A stretch of DNA of 64,000 nucleotides, taken from positions 6,463,814-6,527,813 of the forward strand of contig NC_061138.1 of the NCBI RefSeq assembly GCF_905220365.1, written 5' to 3'. The position numbers and the translations under genes were made by a program. Of the stretch, positions 48,506 to 60,576 are shown piece after piece (position 1 is the stretch's first letter; every line of letters begins with the position of its first letter). The DNA is from Vanessa cardui (lineage: Eukaryota; Arthropoda; Insecta; Lepidoptera; Nymphalidae). The notes beneath the pieces are model-generated. The model searched no databases. It was not told the origin of the DNA and worked only from the letters and a program-made list of their open reading frames with translations.

Positions 48506-51500
48506 AAGTATAAATTTACGATCCCTTATACGGTTATTCGATAGCTGAATTCGAGATTTTCATATGAATTCGAGAACGCAAACCCTACACCAACCTTCTG
48601 AGTACTAGATTACTCAGGTTGAACTGTAATTGAATATGTGCAACTAATATCAGTAATGTAATCCTGTTACAAGACCAACATACGTATATATAATATGTAG
48701 TTGTACATACCATAACGATGTATTTATAAAAAATCTGTGAGACACTGCTCATCTAATGTTACTGTTTTATCATAATCAAAAACTTTCATGTAGGTATGTT
48801 ACAGTTATGGTCAAAACTGTGTCCGGTTTGGAAAAAAATCTCACACCTCAAATTAATCTTCATTAAAGTTTCTCCTCTTATAATTTCTTTTGCACTTATT
48901 TATTTTATATGATTCATCCTCTTATCAGTTATGTAAGGTTATTATATTATATTTTTTAAAAAATATCTCTTTTGTATATATGAGGTTGGGGTGGTTTTAT
49001 TCCAAACGTATATTATCATTGAAGAATTGTTCGTTTTCACCTTTTAATACATGGTTATTCAGTAGGTTATTGAACTTTACAACGTTTTTTTGTATTTTAA
49101 GTGTATAGTCTTACAAACATATTGTTGAATTGAGCCATGTATTTTTACCGTAAAATTGACACACAATGTTGTAATTAAAGTCAAACATCCATAACCTTAA
49201 ACGCCAAATAATATTCATTTAAAGTTATTGAAATTAGAACTTTTTTTTTTAATTACATAGTATTCCCAAATTCTACCAATAATGTTAAGTAGACCAGCTA
49301 CTCGTTTATCTTGTTATTTAATTACTCCAATGAAATAACCGTTTACACTTAAAAAATACTTAATGAAAAAATCATTAAAAAATACTTGGAACCAGCTCGT
49401 AATTAAATAAACACCTTTTTTAATTGAATACAAAATCAATTAAGCATTATCCAATTTGCAAACGTTCTTCAGCATCGACCTTGTATCAACCTTTACCGTA
49501 ACAAAAAATAATGGAGGAAATGATACATCCTGATTAAATTTCATTACCAGATAATTTTGTGATTCAGTGTAACCTTTTCTTTTTAAATAAACTGTTTCCG
49601 TTTTTTATACCTGTTAAAAATACTTGATATCGCTATAAGCACGTCGCAAAATAAAAGAAAAACGTTTTTTTCGTAATTGGATGCTAAATCTATTCATAAA
49701 AGCAGCATAAACGCAATAAAAGGGCCTCTATCCAGTGAATGTTCAGCTTTCAATAGCATTTGAATTAATCTGTTGTACGAATGATACTCTCATACAAAAC
49801 AGTTGAACCGTGACGTGACGTTAATAACTCTATCGCATACTTGGCAATTTTGACGGCCAACGTTAGTCGTTCTTGTAATGAGAAAAATATTGGTCTTGAA
49901 AAGATATATTTTTAATTATAATTACAAATAAAGTTAAATTAAAAAAAGACGAATAACTGGATAATTACTATGTCGTTTGCTCTTTATAATAATCAAATGT
50001 CTACAATATAGCGCCTTAACTTGTATGGGTGGTGTATCTAAGCTGACTTGAAAATGATATGCGGTCAACGTCTTCTGAATGGTTTTAGCTGAAGGCAGAT
50101 GCAGTGAAGTTAGATTACCGCTACACGCTATAAGGGACCAGTTTGTCTCAGCAATGATAGCAGGTTTGTGCAAAGTGTCTTGCTAAAATATAAAAGTTTT
50201 ATGTAAAGACATTCACTTAACGACTCTGAGACGTCTAACATCTATCTTTCCGGCGAATTTTAATGCTCTTAATAAAAACAAATACAATTCTTATAATGCA
50301 TATAATAGTCATATTTCCAAATTATTCAAATCTAAGTTAAACATTCGAAAAATTTAAATGTAATTTAAATGCAAATGCAAAATTGTAAGAAATTGTTTCA
50401 GCATTTCACGAGGCTTTGTCCGCATGTAAAGTTAATATTAACGGCCGAAAAATGCAAATGGACGTAGCATGTCGGTTCCGGCCCTTAAAACCACACTCGA
50501 GCTGCCGCCTGCTGAATCGTCTCGAGAAAATATATCAAGTTTTACCTCGATTTCACACTGGTTTTATCTTAATCAACAAAGTTACTTGTATCTGTATTTC
50601 TCATTTATTCTAATTACTGTTCCAAGTTTAAACACGAATCTGATTCGCAGATAAGATTGTTAGCTTTTTGTTCTACTTTTCTTTCTGATTTAATCCGGTG
50701 GTTTAGGCATATCACGTAATAGTAAGTAGACAAAACTTATTAGATAAGTTAACATTATTGTAACTACATATATATGTCAGCATAAAATTACTCAGTACGG
50801 AGAGATATGATAAGTCACCTCAATAGTCAAAAAAACTTTTAACGAGTTACGTATTACAAAAACTACACAATAAAAATATAGCCAACATAGATAATAAAAA
50901 TTCCAATTTCAAAACAAAATTAATAGGTAACGCTGACAAAACCAACGAAGCACAATATGAACTAATTAGAAGTTGTTACAAATTTGTAATTGAATAAGTT
51001 ACCAAAAATCAAATAAGAGAAACGAAGCGGAAAGTTCGCTGTTTTATATTCAACAATTACATTGATATTCTTAAAAGCCGAACCAGCCTTACGGGAGACT
51101 CATTACTTTGAATTAGTGATTAACATTTACAATACAGCTTAATTTATGATAATGAAAATGATGTTACCTCACAGTTAAATTTACAAAATTTATTTATATT
51201 TCAACACTAAGGTCAATAATTTAATGGCCCTTGAATATTTATCAAAGTTACATTTAAACTTGTTGAAACTTGTTGAAACTACGTCTTTGATTAAGTAAAA
51301 CTTGAGAACAAGATTTAATTTGCATGTTGTATTTTTTATTACTAAACAACTAACTAATTTATTTACATTTTTATCCTTATTCTGACAGCCGTCAGACAGA
51401 TCTCAACTTCTATCAATCTTTGGTTTACACGAGTATGTATTATTTAAACGTATAATTAAAGAAAAAAAAAGTTATATTATTAAAATTAAATAATATATAA

Positions 51501-51719
51501 ACGTCCTTCAAAAGAACAAGCAATTCTAATTCAAAGTCTGTATTTAAAAGTATCGGTTACACCTTATTACTAAAACAATAATTTAGATGACCTGAACTAA
51601 TAGCCTTCTGCTATAACAATTAGTATCTTAACGTATTTATTAGTAACAGTATTGCTGTGAAAATATTTAGGTATGTAAGTTTATACCCGTACCACCTAAG
51701 TAGATTGCGTTTTTAAAAA
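48506..51719. other. AT-rich sequence, no supported gene
   Basis: Short chance ORFs at 48890-49108, 49934-50173 and 50416-50654 do not resemble known proteins. A slightly GC-richer segment at 50420-50530 carries two overlapping frames, which again suggests chance. I see no array or RNA gene. Confidence 0.4.
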
Positions 51720-51800
51720 TCTCTCAGATTGGGTTGCCTGGAAGAGATGGCTAATTAACCATAAGTCCGCCCGTTGCACATCAAACCATTTTTTAATCCT
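51720..51800 (+). repeat. 'ggttgcctggaagagat' repeat tail
   Basis: 'gggttgcctggaagagatggc', then 'ataagtccgcccgttgcacat' match the common lepidopteran tail 'ggttgcctggaagagatcgct...gataaggccgcc'. A second copy lies at 58505-58622. Confidence 0.65.
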
Positions 51801-52186
51801 AGTAGATTTCGTGGAGTAGAGTAGTTAGTAACGTAAGTATATTAACATATTAGTAATATGTATAAGTATGACAGATGTCCTATCTGTGTATATATATTGA
51901 CATGATTATCTGTTGAATAGTATATAAATTGATGTGGTCCAATACTTTCTGGAAAATGATGAGTTACGACAACATGGATAATAAATCATATTCCCTACTA
52001 AAAAAGACATATTATCGGACAAAATGCGTCGAAGTATATTAGTCTCAAACAAATATACCCTTATCCATTACTATATAAATATTTATTTGAACTAGCGTAA
52101 GTTTGTATACACCTAGGGCCTGACAAATGCATCTCCAAGCATTTTTATGCCTAGCGATCCCTAGAACCCGTATGAAGCCGCGATCG

Positions 52187-52440
52187 ACAAATATTTTCTT
52201 TATAGAAACTCAATAATAAATACAATAAAATTATGACGACTTAAACTGTATTTGTTGACATCCCATTTTAACTTGTAGGTAATTGCAGTGTGTCTGTAAC
52301 GACTCATAAAACATTTTTATGACCTTTTCTCATAGCTTAAACAATTTCTAATAGCTAAAACATTTCCTAATAGCTAAAGCATTTTCTAATAGCTATAACA
52401 TTTTCTAATAGCTTAAACGTTTTCTAAGTTCCTACTAAGT
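52187..52440 (-). repeat. Second copy of the 48025-48190 segment, with tandem expansion
   Basis: It shares 'acaaatattttcttta.agaaactc', 'cattttaacttgtaggtaattgcag' and 'ataaaacattttta' with the first copy, then enters a tandem array. The orientation follows the first copy, where it adjoins a reversed tail. Confidence 0.65.
52326..52434. repeat. Tandem repeat, 5-6 units of about 19-20 bp
   Basis: Units of the form 'ttctaatagcttaaacatt' repeat with small changes (tagctaaaaca, tagctaaagca, tagctataaca, tagcttaaacg). At 48145-48175 the homologous place has essentially one unit, so the array arose after the two copies separated. Confidence 0.85.
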
Positions 52441-53769
52441 TTCAATGTTAGACACTTGTTATTCAATAAGAATTTTACTTTGACTGATTATAAACACAAT
52501 CATTTTTTCTAACGATTTTAACTGATATAAAACCTGTATTGAAATAACATAAGACCTTATACTTTTATCTCAATGCAATGCGTAGCCAAGGTCTTTGAAA
52601 TACTCGATTGCTATACATGTAGCTATAATTTAGTAATTAACACTGACATCATTCGACGTGAAAACAATACAATTTGTTACATTCACGGCTGTGTGAGACC
52701 GAGCTTTAATACCTACGACCGTAAGTAAACCCATAAGTTTCTTTTTATACTTAAATATTTATAACCAGTAATACGAGTTAGATATTGATGGATTCTAAAT
52801 ATAATGTGGATATATAATCGGTAAAACTTGATAAATTTGCTTCAATAAAAGAAAATGCATTTAATTGGGCAAAAACAGGCGATGATGCTTTTGAGCTTTC
52901 GGTTTCCAATACAAAACCTCCTTTCATATTTAGGATAATGCTCAAAGCATGGATGATGGTAGGTAACATATGTTGTAAAATTTCACCCGACTCATCAAAC
53001 ACATAAATCTTATGCTTACCCGAATTGGAACTAGAGATCATGGGTTCAGATTCAGGAATCACAATCCACTCGGCTTCTTGTTTGTAAATAAATAAATACA
53101 GTGTAGGCTAGAATTATTAAAGCGAATACAACATCAGTATTAAATTCGCCAGGGAGTTGCGACTTTGATATTGATGTTGTAACAGTAAACATATCAACAC
53201 GTTTTCAATTGACCTGATTATTTTAGTAAAACATTTCAAAAATAATGATTATTGTAAAATAATAAAACCATATTTTAAATCAATGACAAGACATCCCTTC
53301 ATTTTCTTTTCTACAACTAAAGTATTATAATTTTATCTCAAGTTTTTAGTTACAGTGATTTCAAAAATATGATATACCTATACCCTACAAATATAACAGT
53401 TTAATGTGCAATATCTAAATATATGGAAAATAATGTATAACATATGATTTAGTATTTTTTCTGTTTATTATATTTATTTTTTATCTGAACGCTTATAATA
53501 AAAATAAACTTTGATACTTAGTAACGTAAAACGCAGTCTTATTGCATGGGCAGTTCAATAATCTCATTAGAGGCCAGTGTCCTGTGAATAGACATTACTA
53601 ATTACATTTAATTAAAACGTATAGGTCAGTAGGTTGTAAAATGTTTGGGGACTTGGTAAAATTAAGTCGTTAACATTAGTCTAGACAAATAACCCATATT
53701 GAGTGTGATATCCAGCACAAACTTATGTATTTAGCTGTTTATAAATTACTTATTTACTTACACTACTTA
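52441..53769. other. AT-rich sequence with one unrecognised open stretch
   Basis: A 94-codon minus-strand frame at 52778-53062 (MIPESEPMISSS...) has ordinary-looking composition but no motif that I know. It might be an exon remnant or chance. There is no splice context and no related copy in the window. Confidence 0.3.
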
Positions 53770-53895
53770 TTATAGAAATTCTGCCACCAAACCCGTATTG
53801 GAAGAGCGTGGTGGAATATGTTCCAAACCCTCTCCTTAATAGGAGGCCTTAGCCCGACATTGGGATATGTACGGGGTGGTACTTTACTTTTTTTA
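53770..53895 (+). mobile_element. Metulj-type SINE, 5'-truncated, ACTTT tail
   Basis: It starts within 'atagaaattctgcca', carries an internal deletion before 'ccaaacccgtattgg', then 'agcgtggtggaatatgttcc' and 'ggaggccttagccc', and ends 'ggtactttactttttt'. The tRNA-like head is absent. Confidence 0.88.
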
Positions 53896-54779
53896 CTAAT
53901 ATTTCAATGATTGGAACTGAAAGACTTTAAAGGACAAGCTAGTAGTCAAATTCAACCAATATATACAGTCACACAGATAATTGAATAATTGTAATAAATT
54001 TAGTACACGAAGGACTCGGCGACAACTCAGCCTTGCTAGGAATAGAAACATCTCTGTTACTTTGTGACAAAGACTAAAGTGAACTCAAATACAGAACCAA
54101 AATTAATCTATTTAAACAAACAACCACAAAATTACACACACTTATAATAATTAATTATACAAACATTCATCTACACTCACACATACACATTACACACTCG
54201 CTTATACATACTCATATTTATATTATATTATTGCAAATTCACGTATTGTTTATAGTCAAAATTTTGAGATGGTCCCAGCTATAAACATATCAAATATGTA
54301 TATTGCCATATGGACAAGAACGTGATCTCAGTTATTCGGAATCTAAGTAGACTATAACTACTCAATTACCAGCGTATTTAACGAATAGATTTGTAATTAA
54401 TTTGTTATTTTCTTTTGACCTTGTAACGAATCATCTGTCACCACAATTCGTTTCCAACATTCATTCCAGCGATCAAACGGATGCTGACAAAAAGGAAAGC
54501 GAGTTAGAAATTAAATTAATGAAATTGACGCACCACGGTTTCGTCGGCCCCAATCCGGTCTCCAGTACCGAACTGTGACATCGCTGTCTAACTTGTTTGG
54601 GAACATCACGGTCGCTTACACTTATCAACATTCTATGTAGGTCATGGATAAAACGCATTTAGTTTCAGAGAAATGACAAAACGCTACGAGTATGTTCAGG
54701 GAATATGCGTCAATTGTTACATTATATAAATATTCTATTTTTTGTCTAATCCATGAGAATTAATACACATAAAGTTTTT
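53896..54779. other. AT-rich spacer, nothing recognised
   Basis: A short (CA)-rich stretch at 54130-54210 ('cacacactt...acactcacac') is the only low-complexity feature. A GC-richer segment near 54530-54620 has a 61-codon minus-strand frame of unknown meaning. Confidence 0.4.
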
Positions 54780-55060
54780 CACTTGGTGGTAGAGCTTTGT
54801 GCAAGCCCGCCTGGGTAGTTACCACCCACTCATCAGACACTCTACCGCCAAACAACAGTACGCAGTATTGTTGTGTTCCGGTTTGAAGGGTGAGTGAGCC
54901 AGTGTAACTACAGGCACAAGGGACATATCATCTTAGTTCCCAAGGTTGGTGGTACATTGACGATGGAAGGAATAGTTAATATTTCTTACTGCGTCATTGT
55001 CTATGGGTGATGGTGACCACTTTCCATCCGTTGGCCCATATGCTCGTCCGTGCCAACCTA
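54780..55060 (+). repeat. CACTTGGTGGTA SINE-like repeat, best copy
   Basis: It starts 'cacttggtggtagagctttg' and contains 'gcccgcctgggtagtt', 'accacccactcatcagacac', 'taccgccaaacaacagtac', 'ttgtgttccggtttgaaggg', 'gtgagccagtgtaact', 'gggacatatcatcttagt' and 'ggtggtgaccac'-type 'gatggtgaccacttt'. It ends near 'ggcccatatgctcgtccg'. This is a well-preserved member of a repeat that I know as widespread in Lepidoptera. It has no ORF, and I found no clear target-site duplication. Confidence 0.85.
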
Positions 55061-55875
55061 AACGTGTCGTGAAACATTGCTCATCATAAATACTATCTTG
55101 TTTCTATGTCATTTTTAAATACGCATATAATTAAGATTTCCTAATCGTCCTCTTCATACTCCACGGCTGTTCCTCCAGCCCTATTGCCGCTAGATAGGAT
55201 ATATTATTGTGTGATTTTGTGCAATAATAGCCAGAGAAGGAAACAAACTACAGTCGATTTCAAGTACTTTCCAAGGCACAAGAGTGTAGCTTGCTAACTA
55301 CTGGCTCTCTAGGCATGGTGCTTCGCTTCGGAACCTTGGGATCGGCTGTAATATAATGTATATATAATAAATAATAAGTCATCCAAACATGTCCAAATTC
55401 AACGCCAAAACCGACACACACAAAGCCAAATATTCTTTATCAACTTTATACAAGTTTATATATATTTTGATAACAGTTCACAATCCAAACTTACATAAAC
55501 AAAATTCTCTTTAGCATGATTATAGCTTATTTAATACTTCATAAAACTGACTTACTTTCAGTGAAAGTAGGTAACGATCTCCTTGTATATTTTCCTAGCA
55601 ATTTCATCTTGTTACAAATAGGCTGTCACTGATGGATGCTTATTAATGTATACCCTATATTACCTACTTTTGAAATAAACACGCACTTTATATAACTATC
55701 TTTAGACCAACTTCAAAGAGAAAGAGGTCACCAATTCCGCGTGTGTCTGTGAACTGAGTGTTCTTAATAGCTTTGCCGATTAAGAACCGATTTTAATGTT
55801 TTTTTTTATTGAATAGTATATAGTTAAGGATGTTCTCATAGGAATTTAACGAGAGTTAGAGTCAGAAAGTAAAGG
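55061..55875. other. Spacer with a GC-richer patch (55145-55345)
   Basis: The patch ('ccacggctgttcctccagcccta', 'ggcatggtgcttcgcttcgg') has no open frame and no repeat match that I can make. Confidence 0.35.
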
Positions 55876-55936
55876 AGCCATCAACGTCGAATCACACTAT
55901 GGAACTATGGAATAGTATGATTCGACGTTGATGGCT
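55876..55936. repeat. Near-perfect 60-nt hairpin
   Basis: The 19-bp perfect arms agccatcaacgtcgaatca (55876-55894) and its complement (55918-55936) extend after one mismatch by a further 5 bp (actat/atagt). An 11-nt loop remains. This size and pairing resemble a small RNA precursor or a short fold-back element. No second copy was noticed in the window. A T-run follows at about 55947-55966. Confidence 0.85.
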
Positions 55937-55984
55937 TTAACGATTTTTTTTTTTTTAATTTAAGAGCGATTTATTTCATTTTAA

Positions 55985-56280
55985 ACTGGTCCCTGCTTCG
56001 TAAGGGCGCAATGCTGATACTAAATATACCACTGATTTTATTGTTACTTTACTATATTATCCATGTGTTATATACAAAAACCTTTCTTTCGAAATATTCT
56101 GTCTATTAAAAAAATCGCATCAGACTCCTGCGACTTCGTTTTATATTAAAGTAAAGTAAAGTAAAGTAACAGCCTGTAAATTTCCCACTGCTGAGATAAG
56201 GCCTCCTCTTCCATTAAGGAGAGGGTTTTGGAACATATTCGTTTTATATTATGTAATTATTACTAGAATAAATTTTACCG
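55985..56280 (+). repeat. CCCCGGCTTCGC repeat interrupted by a truncated SINE
   Basis: It begins with a decayed 'gtccctgcttcgtaagggc', then 'gcaatgctgatactaaatata', 'aatcgcatcagactcc' and 'gcgacttcgttttata'. At 56149 a Metulj fragment is inserted, and the host repeat resumes after 56238 ('ttcgttttatatta'). The reference copy at 22240-22490 has these parts contiguous. Confidence 0.8.
56149..56237 (-). mobile_element. Metulj SINE 3' end only, nested insertion with 14-bp target-site duplication
   Basis: It is 89 bp, inverted: 'aagtaaagtaaagtaacagcc', 'tgtaaatttcccactgctgag' and 'ggcctcctcttccattaagg', ending at 'ggaacata'. It is flanked by exact 14-bp copies of ttcgttttatatta (56135-56148 and 56238-56251). 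The tail plus extreme truncation is diagnostic of target-primed reverse transcription that stopped early. Confidence 0.95.
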
Positions 56281-56819
56281 TCCATATTTTAATAAGAGGG
56301 GAAAACTTTAACAGTTACAGTTAGCTCTTTGAAAACTGTTTTTTCTAGGCATTATTTTAAACTTATAATTTCCAACGGTTTATTAAATAAACTCTTTATA
56401 TTCTTTGTGGTTGCCACTGCAATGTGTCTAAAAATATTTGCTTAAAAAACAGTTATATTCCATTAAAGTGTTCTGTAGTGTAAAGAAAAACGGAACATGT
56501 ATCATCACGACGCTAGAAGTCACGCCTTAGATTAACCACGATCCGAGTTCAATGAACATAAATATGAGAACCGAATCATAAGTGTCATAATAACAATTTG
56601 AGACCAAATTGCTGGGCGATGTGAACTTAAGTTACGTTTATTAGCCAATCATGAGAACTCTTTCAAGATAAAGTGTCTTTACTTAGAAATTAAGTTGGGA
56701 ACGTCTATTTTTTGTTATTTTGTTTTAGAAAAACAAACGAATACGCTCATTTAACATACGATTATCACGAATAAACTTAATCTATAGATACTGTAAAGTA
56801 GTAACTCGTATATATCACA

Positions 56820-56955
56820 CTGGTGGACTTCTTTTTCTGTAGAGGATAGGTAGTTCCACTGCGCTAATCCGAGTTGGTGGAAGCACATTTGGCAGATTTT
56901 CATCCTTACTGTGCAGATTTCCTCACAATGTTTTCTATTACAAGTCGACAAAATA
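56820..56955 (-). mobile_element. Metulj-type SINE, inverted, very diverged fragment
   Basis: 'ccgagttggtggaagcacatttggcag', 'gtgcagatttcctcacaatg' and 'ttttctattacaagtcgac' follow the reversed order of the body ('gggttggtggaatgcatatgtggcag', 'catgcaggtttcctcacgatg', 'tttccttcaccgc'). Head and tail are absent. Confidence 0.65.
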
Positions 56956-58504
56956 AAGAACATGAAAATTAAACGGTGCTCTGTGATTGTCTGTGCTTAG
57001 ACCAACAATTTTCGATTACGAATCAGATTTTCTCAACAACCGGTAATTTTGGCCATGATATAGTCGTGCCAGTGATATAAACCAACCCTTATATTGAGCT
57101 GAGAACTACAGTGAAAGAAAAATAAAAACATCTGTAATTACATCACTTACCATGGAAATATATTATAACGAGGCATCACTGTTAGGCGATCAACTGCCGT
57201 CGTACCAGCGTGTTATCCCACGAGGGATAGGATAATTTTAATCTGATCTTATACAAATAAGAAGCCTTAAGTAATATTGAAGATGCTGATAATAAGATAT
57301 GACAACGGCTCATTGTGTCTCCCACGTCCATTATAACCATAAAGACATAAATTAGCATACAATACTTAAACACCTCCGACAAATGATACAAAACGGTTAC
57401 TTCCCATACAGAGGTCTCTCAAAGCGAATCGGGCGATGCTTTCAAGAATTGTATAAAGTAATGTCGTGTACAACTTAAAACTAATTGTTTAACTTTTAAG
57501 AATAGGAAAAGTTCATTCAGAGCAAAATATATATTAAACACATAAAGTAATAAATAACTTAAAAAAATCTACATAAAACTTTATTACAATAGCAATTAAT
57601 TTAAAAAATGCTCAAAAAAATAATACGCTCATACATAGTAACAACAATAATTTATTACCAGTTATTATGAAATCAACGTATTGGACTAAAAAATCGCGGT
57701 GATATATATCATGATATATCATTAGTATGAAGTATTATTTTATTTCGCTTAACAATAACGCAACAGACTCGTTATAGTTGGATAATAAACACTTTATATA
57801 TAATTATACAGATTAAGTCATAACATTTTGTAAACTCAAGCAAAAATATAATCAACTTTTGAGTTAATTAGTAGAAAATTTATTTCGTATTCAAATGCCT
57901 CTGTCGGAAATTATTACGAAACATTTACAGTTGTCATAATTAATTGAATAATATTAACCTTTGCAAGACCGTAACCGTTTGAAGTACACGATTGTTTACA
58001 TAAACACTGTTACATTGGAAATGCCACGTGAAGGCAATGTAATATCTAACCCTGTATCCGTGACCAAGTGTTACGCCATGTAAATAAACGTCGAGAAAGA
58101 ACAAGATAGGACCCCACGGCCTCAGCATCACAGAGCGTCTCACACGTGTACGAAATTACTTACGCAATAGTTAACACACTAAAAGGCTCGTTCGACTTAG
58201 CAGAGCTTCATAACTGCCTCATAAATAACGCTTATTGTAGCATAATGTAATATGGACCTCGGTTTTTTTATTCACAGATTTACATATGCATTAACCATCT
58301 GAATTTTAGTAAGCTGACGTCTTTAACGTAACGTACGCTATATATTGTATACAATTAAATTTACATTTTCAGATTTTTTTTACTATTACAGATGTATATT
58401 GCAAAAATTACATCACATAATGTTGAATATTGTCTTAATTAGATTAATATTATCTATTATTTAACTATACAAATACTACTTCCCAAATTTGTTTTACAAT
58501 CAGC
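56956..58504. other. AT-rich sequence, nothing recognised
   Basis: There is a short near-palindrome at about 57702-57721 ('tgatatata...gatatatca'). ORFs at 57182-57391 and 57940-58143 are unremarkable. Confidence 0.4.
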
Positions 58505-58622
58505 CCTCTGCCGAAAGGTTGCCAGGAAGACTTAGCTGTTTTAGCCATAAGGCTGCTTGTTGCATTTAAGTGTTAATCCTTATGTATAACGTAGTATTAA
58601 TTGCTGGTGTAATAAAGCATAA
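58505..58622 (+). repeat. 'ggttgccaggaagac' repeat tail
   Basis: 'aaaggttgccaggaagactta', 'agccataaggctgcttgttgc' and a terminal 'ggtgtaataaagcat' match the family also seen at 51720-51800. It includes an 'aataaag' polyadenylation-type string at its end. Confidence 0.7.
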
Positions 58623-58735
58623 AAAGTCTATCTGATTGTCTCTTTCACGGCCAAACCACTGAAAGAATTTATAAAAAAAAATGTATGAAGCAAGCTTGAA
58701 CCCCATGGAAGGATATAGGCTACTACTACACATTT
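58623..58735 (-). repeat. LINE-like tail repeat, inverted
   Basis: 'gattgtctctttcacggccaaaccactgaa', then 'gaagcaagcttgaacccc' and 'ggaaggatataggctact' give the standard tail in reverse. It directly abuts the 3' end of the preceding repeat, so the two tails meet end to end. Confidence 0.75.
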
Positions 58736-60255
58736 GACGAGCAGACAACAAACACTATAGAATATTTACCTAATTTAAAATTTAAGTCTAAGATAATATT
58801 AGAATACTCTATAGAATCTTAGTAAGATTCCATAAAGTAATCGATTACTTGATTGTTTGTTTTGACGGAAAATTGTGTACATGTATTTTACAACAGCCGT
58901 ATTACTTTAATTACGTAAGTAAGTTACTGCACGTATAAAAATAATCTCACGAGGTACAATGTCTCCATTTATCTTAACAATATTTAAATGTTTCTCACGC
59001 GAGACACAGAGCACTTTATAACGATGTTTGCATCACTTCACGATTTCATCGCGTATTGTGATAACTGAGCGTATATCACATCTTTATGTTAACTCAAAAT
59101 GGCATTTCCACTACGACTTCATTCGCGTTTATTCGATAAACTTTCTTTTCCGTGTATTACAAAGAGTATTTTCATGTTTTAACAAAAATGATGTAATACT
59201 TTACGCGTTTCTCTGCTGTCGTAAAAATCAGTTTAAAACGTATGTACATTAGAACTCTCTGGTACATCAATACTCTTGATTAGAGTTTAGTAAAGAAATT
59301 ATTAGGATTTTTTTTTTATAATTTTGATATCAATTTATCTGTAAAATATAAAGAGCTTTCGAACCCTTCTCTTGATTGAACAAGGCACAGAAATAATGCG
59401 GGCTCTTGATTTGAATAAAGTGAGTTCAATTCAACCCATCCATCGTAATAAATTTGTCTCAAAGTCATTATTAACTCAATATAAAGGTAAATTACTCTTA
59501 AAAGACGAAATGCTTTACATTCATATCTAACCAAAGCGACTAATTGGCAGTTTTTTATTATTTGAAGCTCTTGACTAAAAAGATGTTCTTTAACATGCAC
59601 AAGTGCCTAAGGTATTACAAGTGCGTAATTACCCTTTACCGCCTTATATACTTATATATTTTTTGAAAAAGGGTTAGGGGAGAGTACATGCATTACGTTA
59701 CACGAAAACTACCTAATATTATCTTTATCTCGCATATAAAATTATTTGGCGTTATAACGTTACATCGTTACTAAAATTTACGAGTAATTTAAAAAAAAAG
59801 GTATCATGAGAACCTTATGTATAATGTTACGTATCTCTGAAATACATCCGTACATTATTTATGCCACTCGGTGCTTACTTGTAGTGTTTGAAGAACAGGA
59901 AAATGGAAATCCTCATCTTCGTTAGATATGCATAAAACCGGATGAGGACATCCGCAATCATTCAAGATTTTCCTTGAGTTGATTAAATTTTTTCAAACAA
60001 AATCTCTTCACCTCGTAATATAAACTTATATTTACATCTTATTTATTAATAGATAAAAATATGTAAGTATATTAATTCATGTATTTTTTGTTCCAGATTT
60101 ACGCGTTGTTCCTTGATCTGCAGATTTAATTAATTTATATCACGTAAGTTGAAGTTATTTTTTAGTTAATTTTTTTTAAGTTAATTCTAAAGTGTAGATA
60201 CTAAAATTTATGAAAGTGATTTATCATAAAAAAATATAACATATTTAAGTAACAA
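58736..60255. other. AT-rich sequence; splice-flanked 47-nt segment of doubtful meaning
   Basis: 'ttttgttccag' precedes 60097, and CAC|GTAAGT follows 60143. All three frames of the 47-nt interval contain stops, so it could only be a non-coding exon. ORFs at 59028-59252 and 59316-59600 lack recognisable features. Confidence 0.3.
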
Positions 60256-60266
60256 AAAATATCTAA

Positions 60267-60565
60267 AGTAAAAAAAAAACAAAGTAACAACCCGTAAATT
60301 ACCCACAGCTGGGCTAAGGCCTCCTCTCCCATTAAGGAGAGGGTTTGGACCATATTCCACCACGCTATTCCAATGCGGGTTGGTGGAATGCATATGTGGC
60401 AGAATTTCGATGAAATTAGACACATGCAGCTTTCCTCACGATGTGTTCCTTCACCGCCGAGCACGATATGAATTATAAGCACATATAAGTCGTGCTTGTC
60501 TGGGTTTGAACCTGAAATCATCGGTTAAGATACACACGCTCTAACCACTGGGCCATCTCGGCTCG
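60267..60565 (-). mobile_element. Metulj-type SINE, inverted, full length, 11-bp target-site duplication
   Basis: The complement of the head is seen at 60500-60565 ('gggtttgaacc', 'ctaaccactgggcca'). The body ('catgcagctttcctcacgatg', 'ccaatgcgggttggtgg') lies between, and the tail complement ('aaagtaacaacccgtaaatt') is at the left. Exact 11-bp flanks aaaatatctaa lie at 60256-60266 and 60566-60576. Confidence 0.95.
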
Positions 60566-60576
60566 AAAATATCTAA

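Noticed and set aside
60097..60143. Coding exon between good splice sites
   Set aside because: All three frames contain stop codons. At most it is a non-coding exon.
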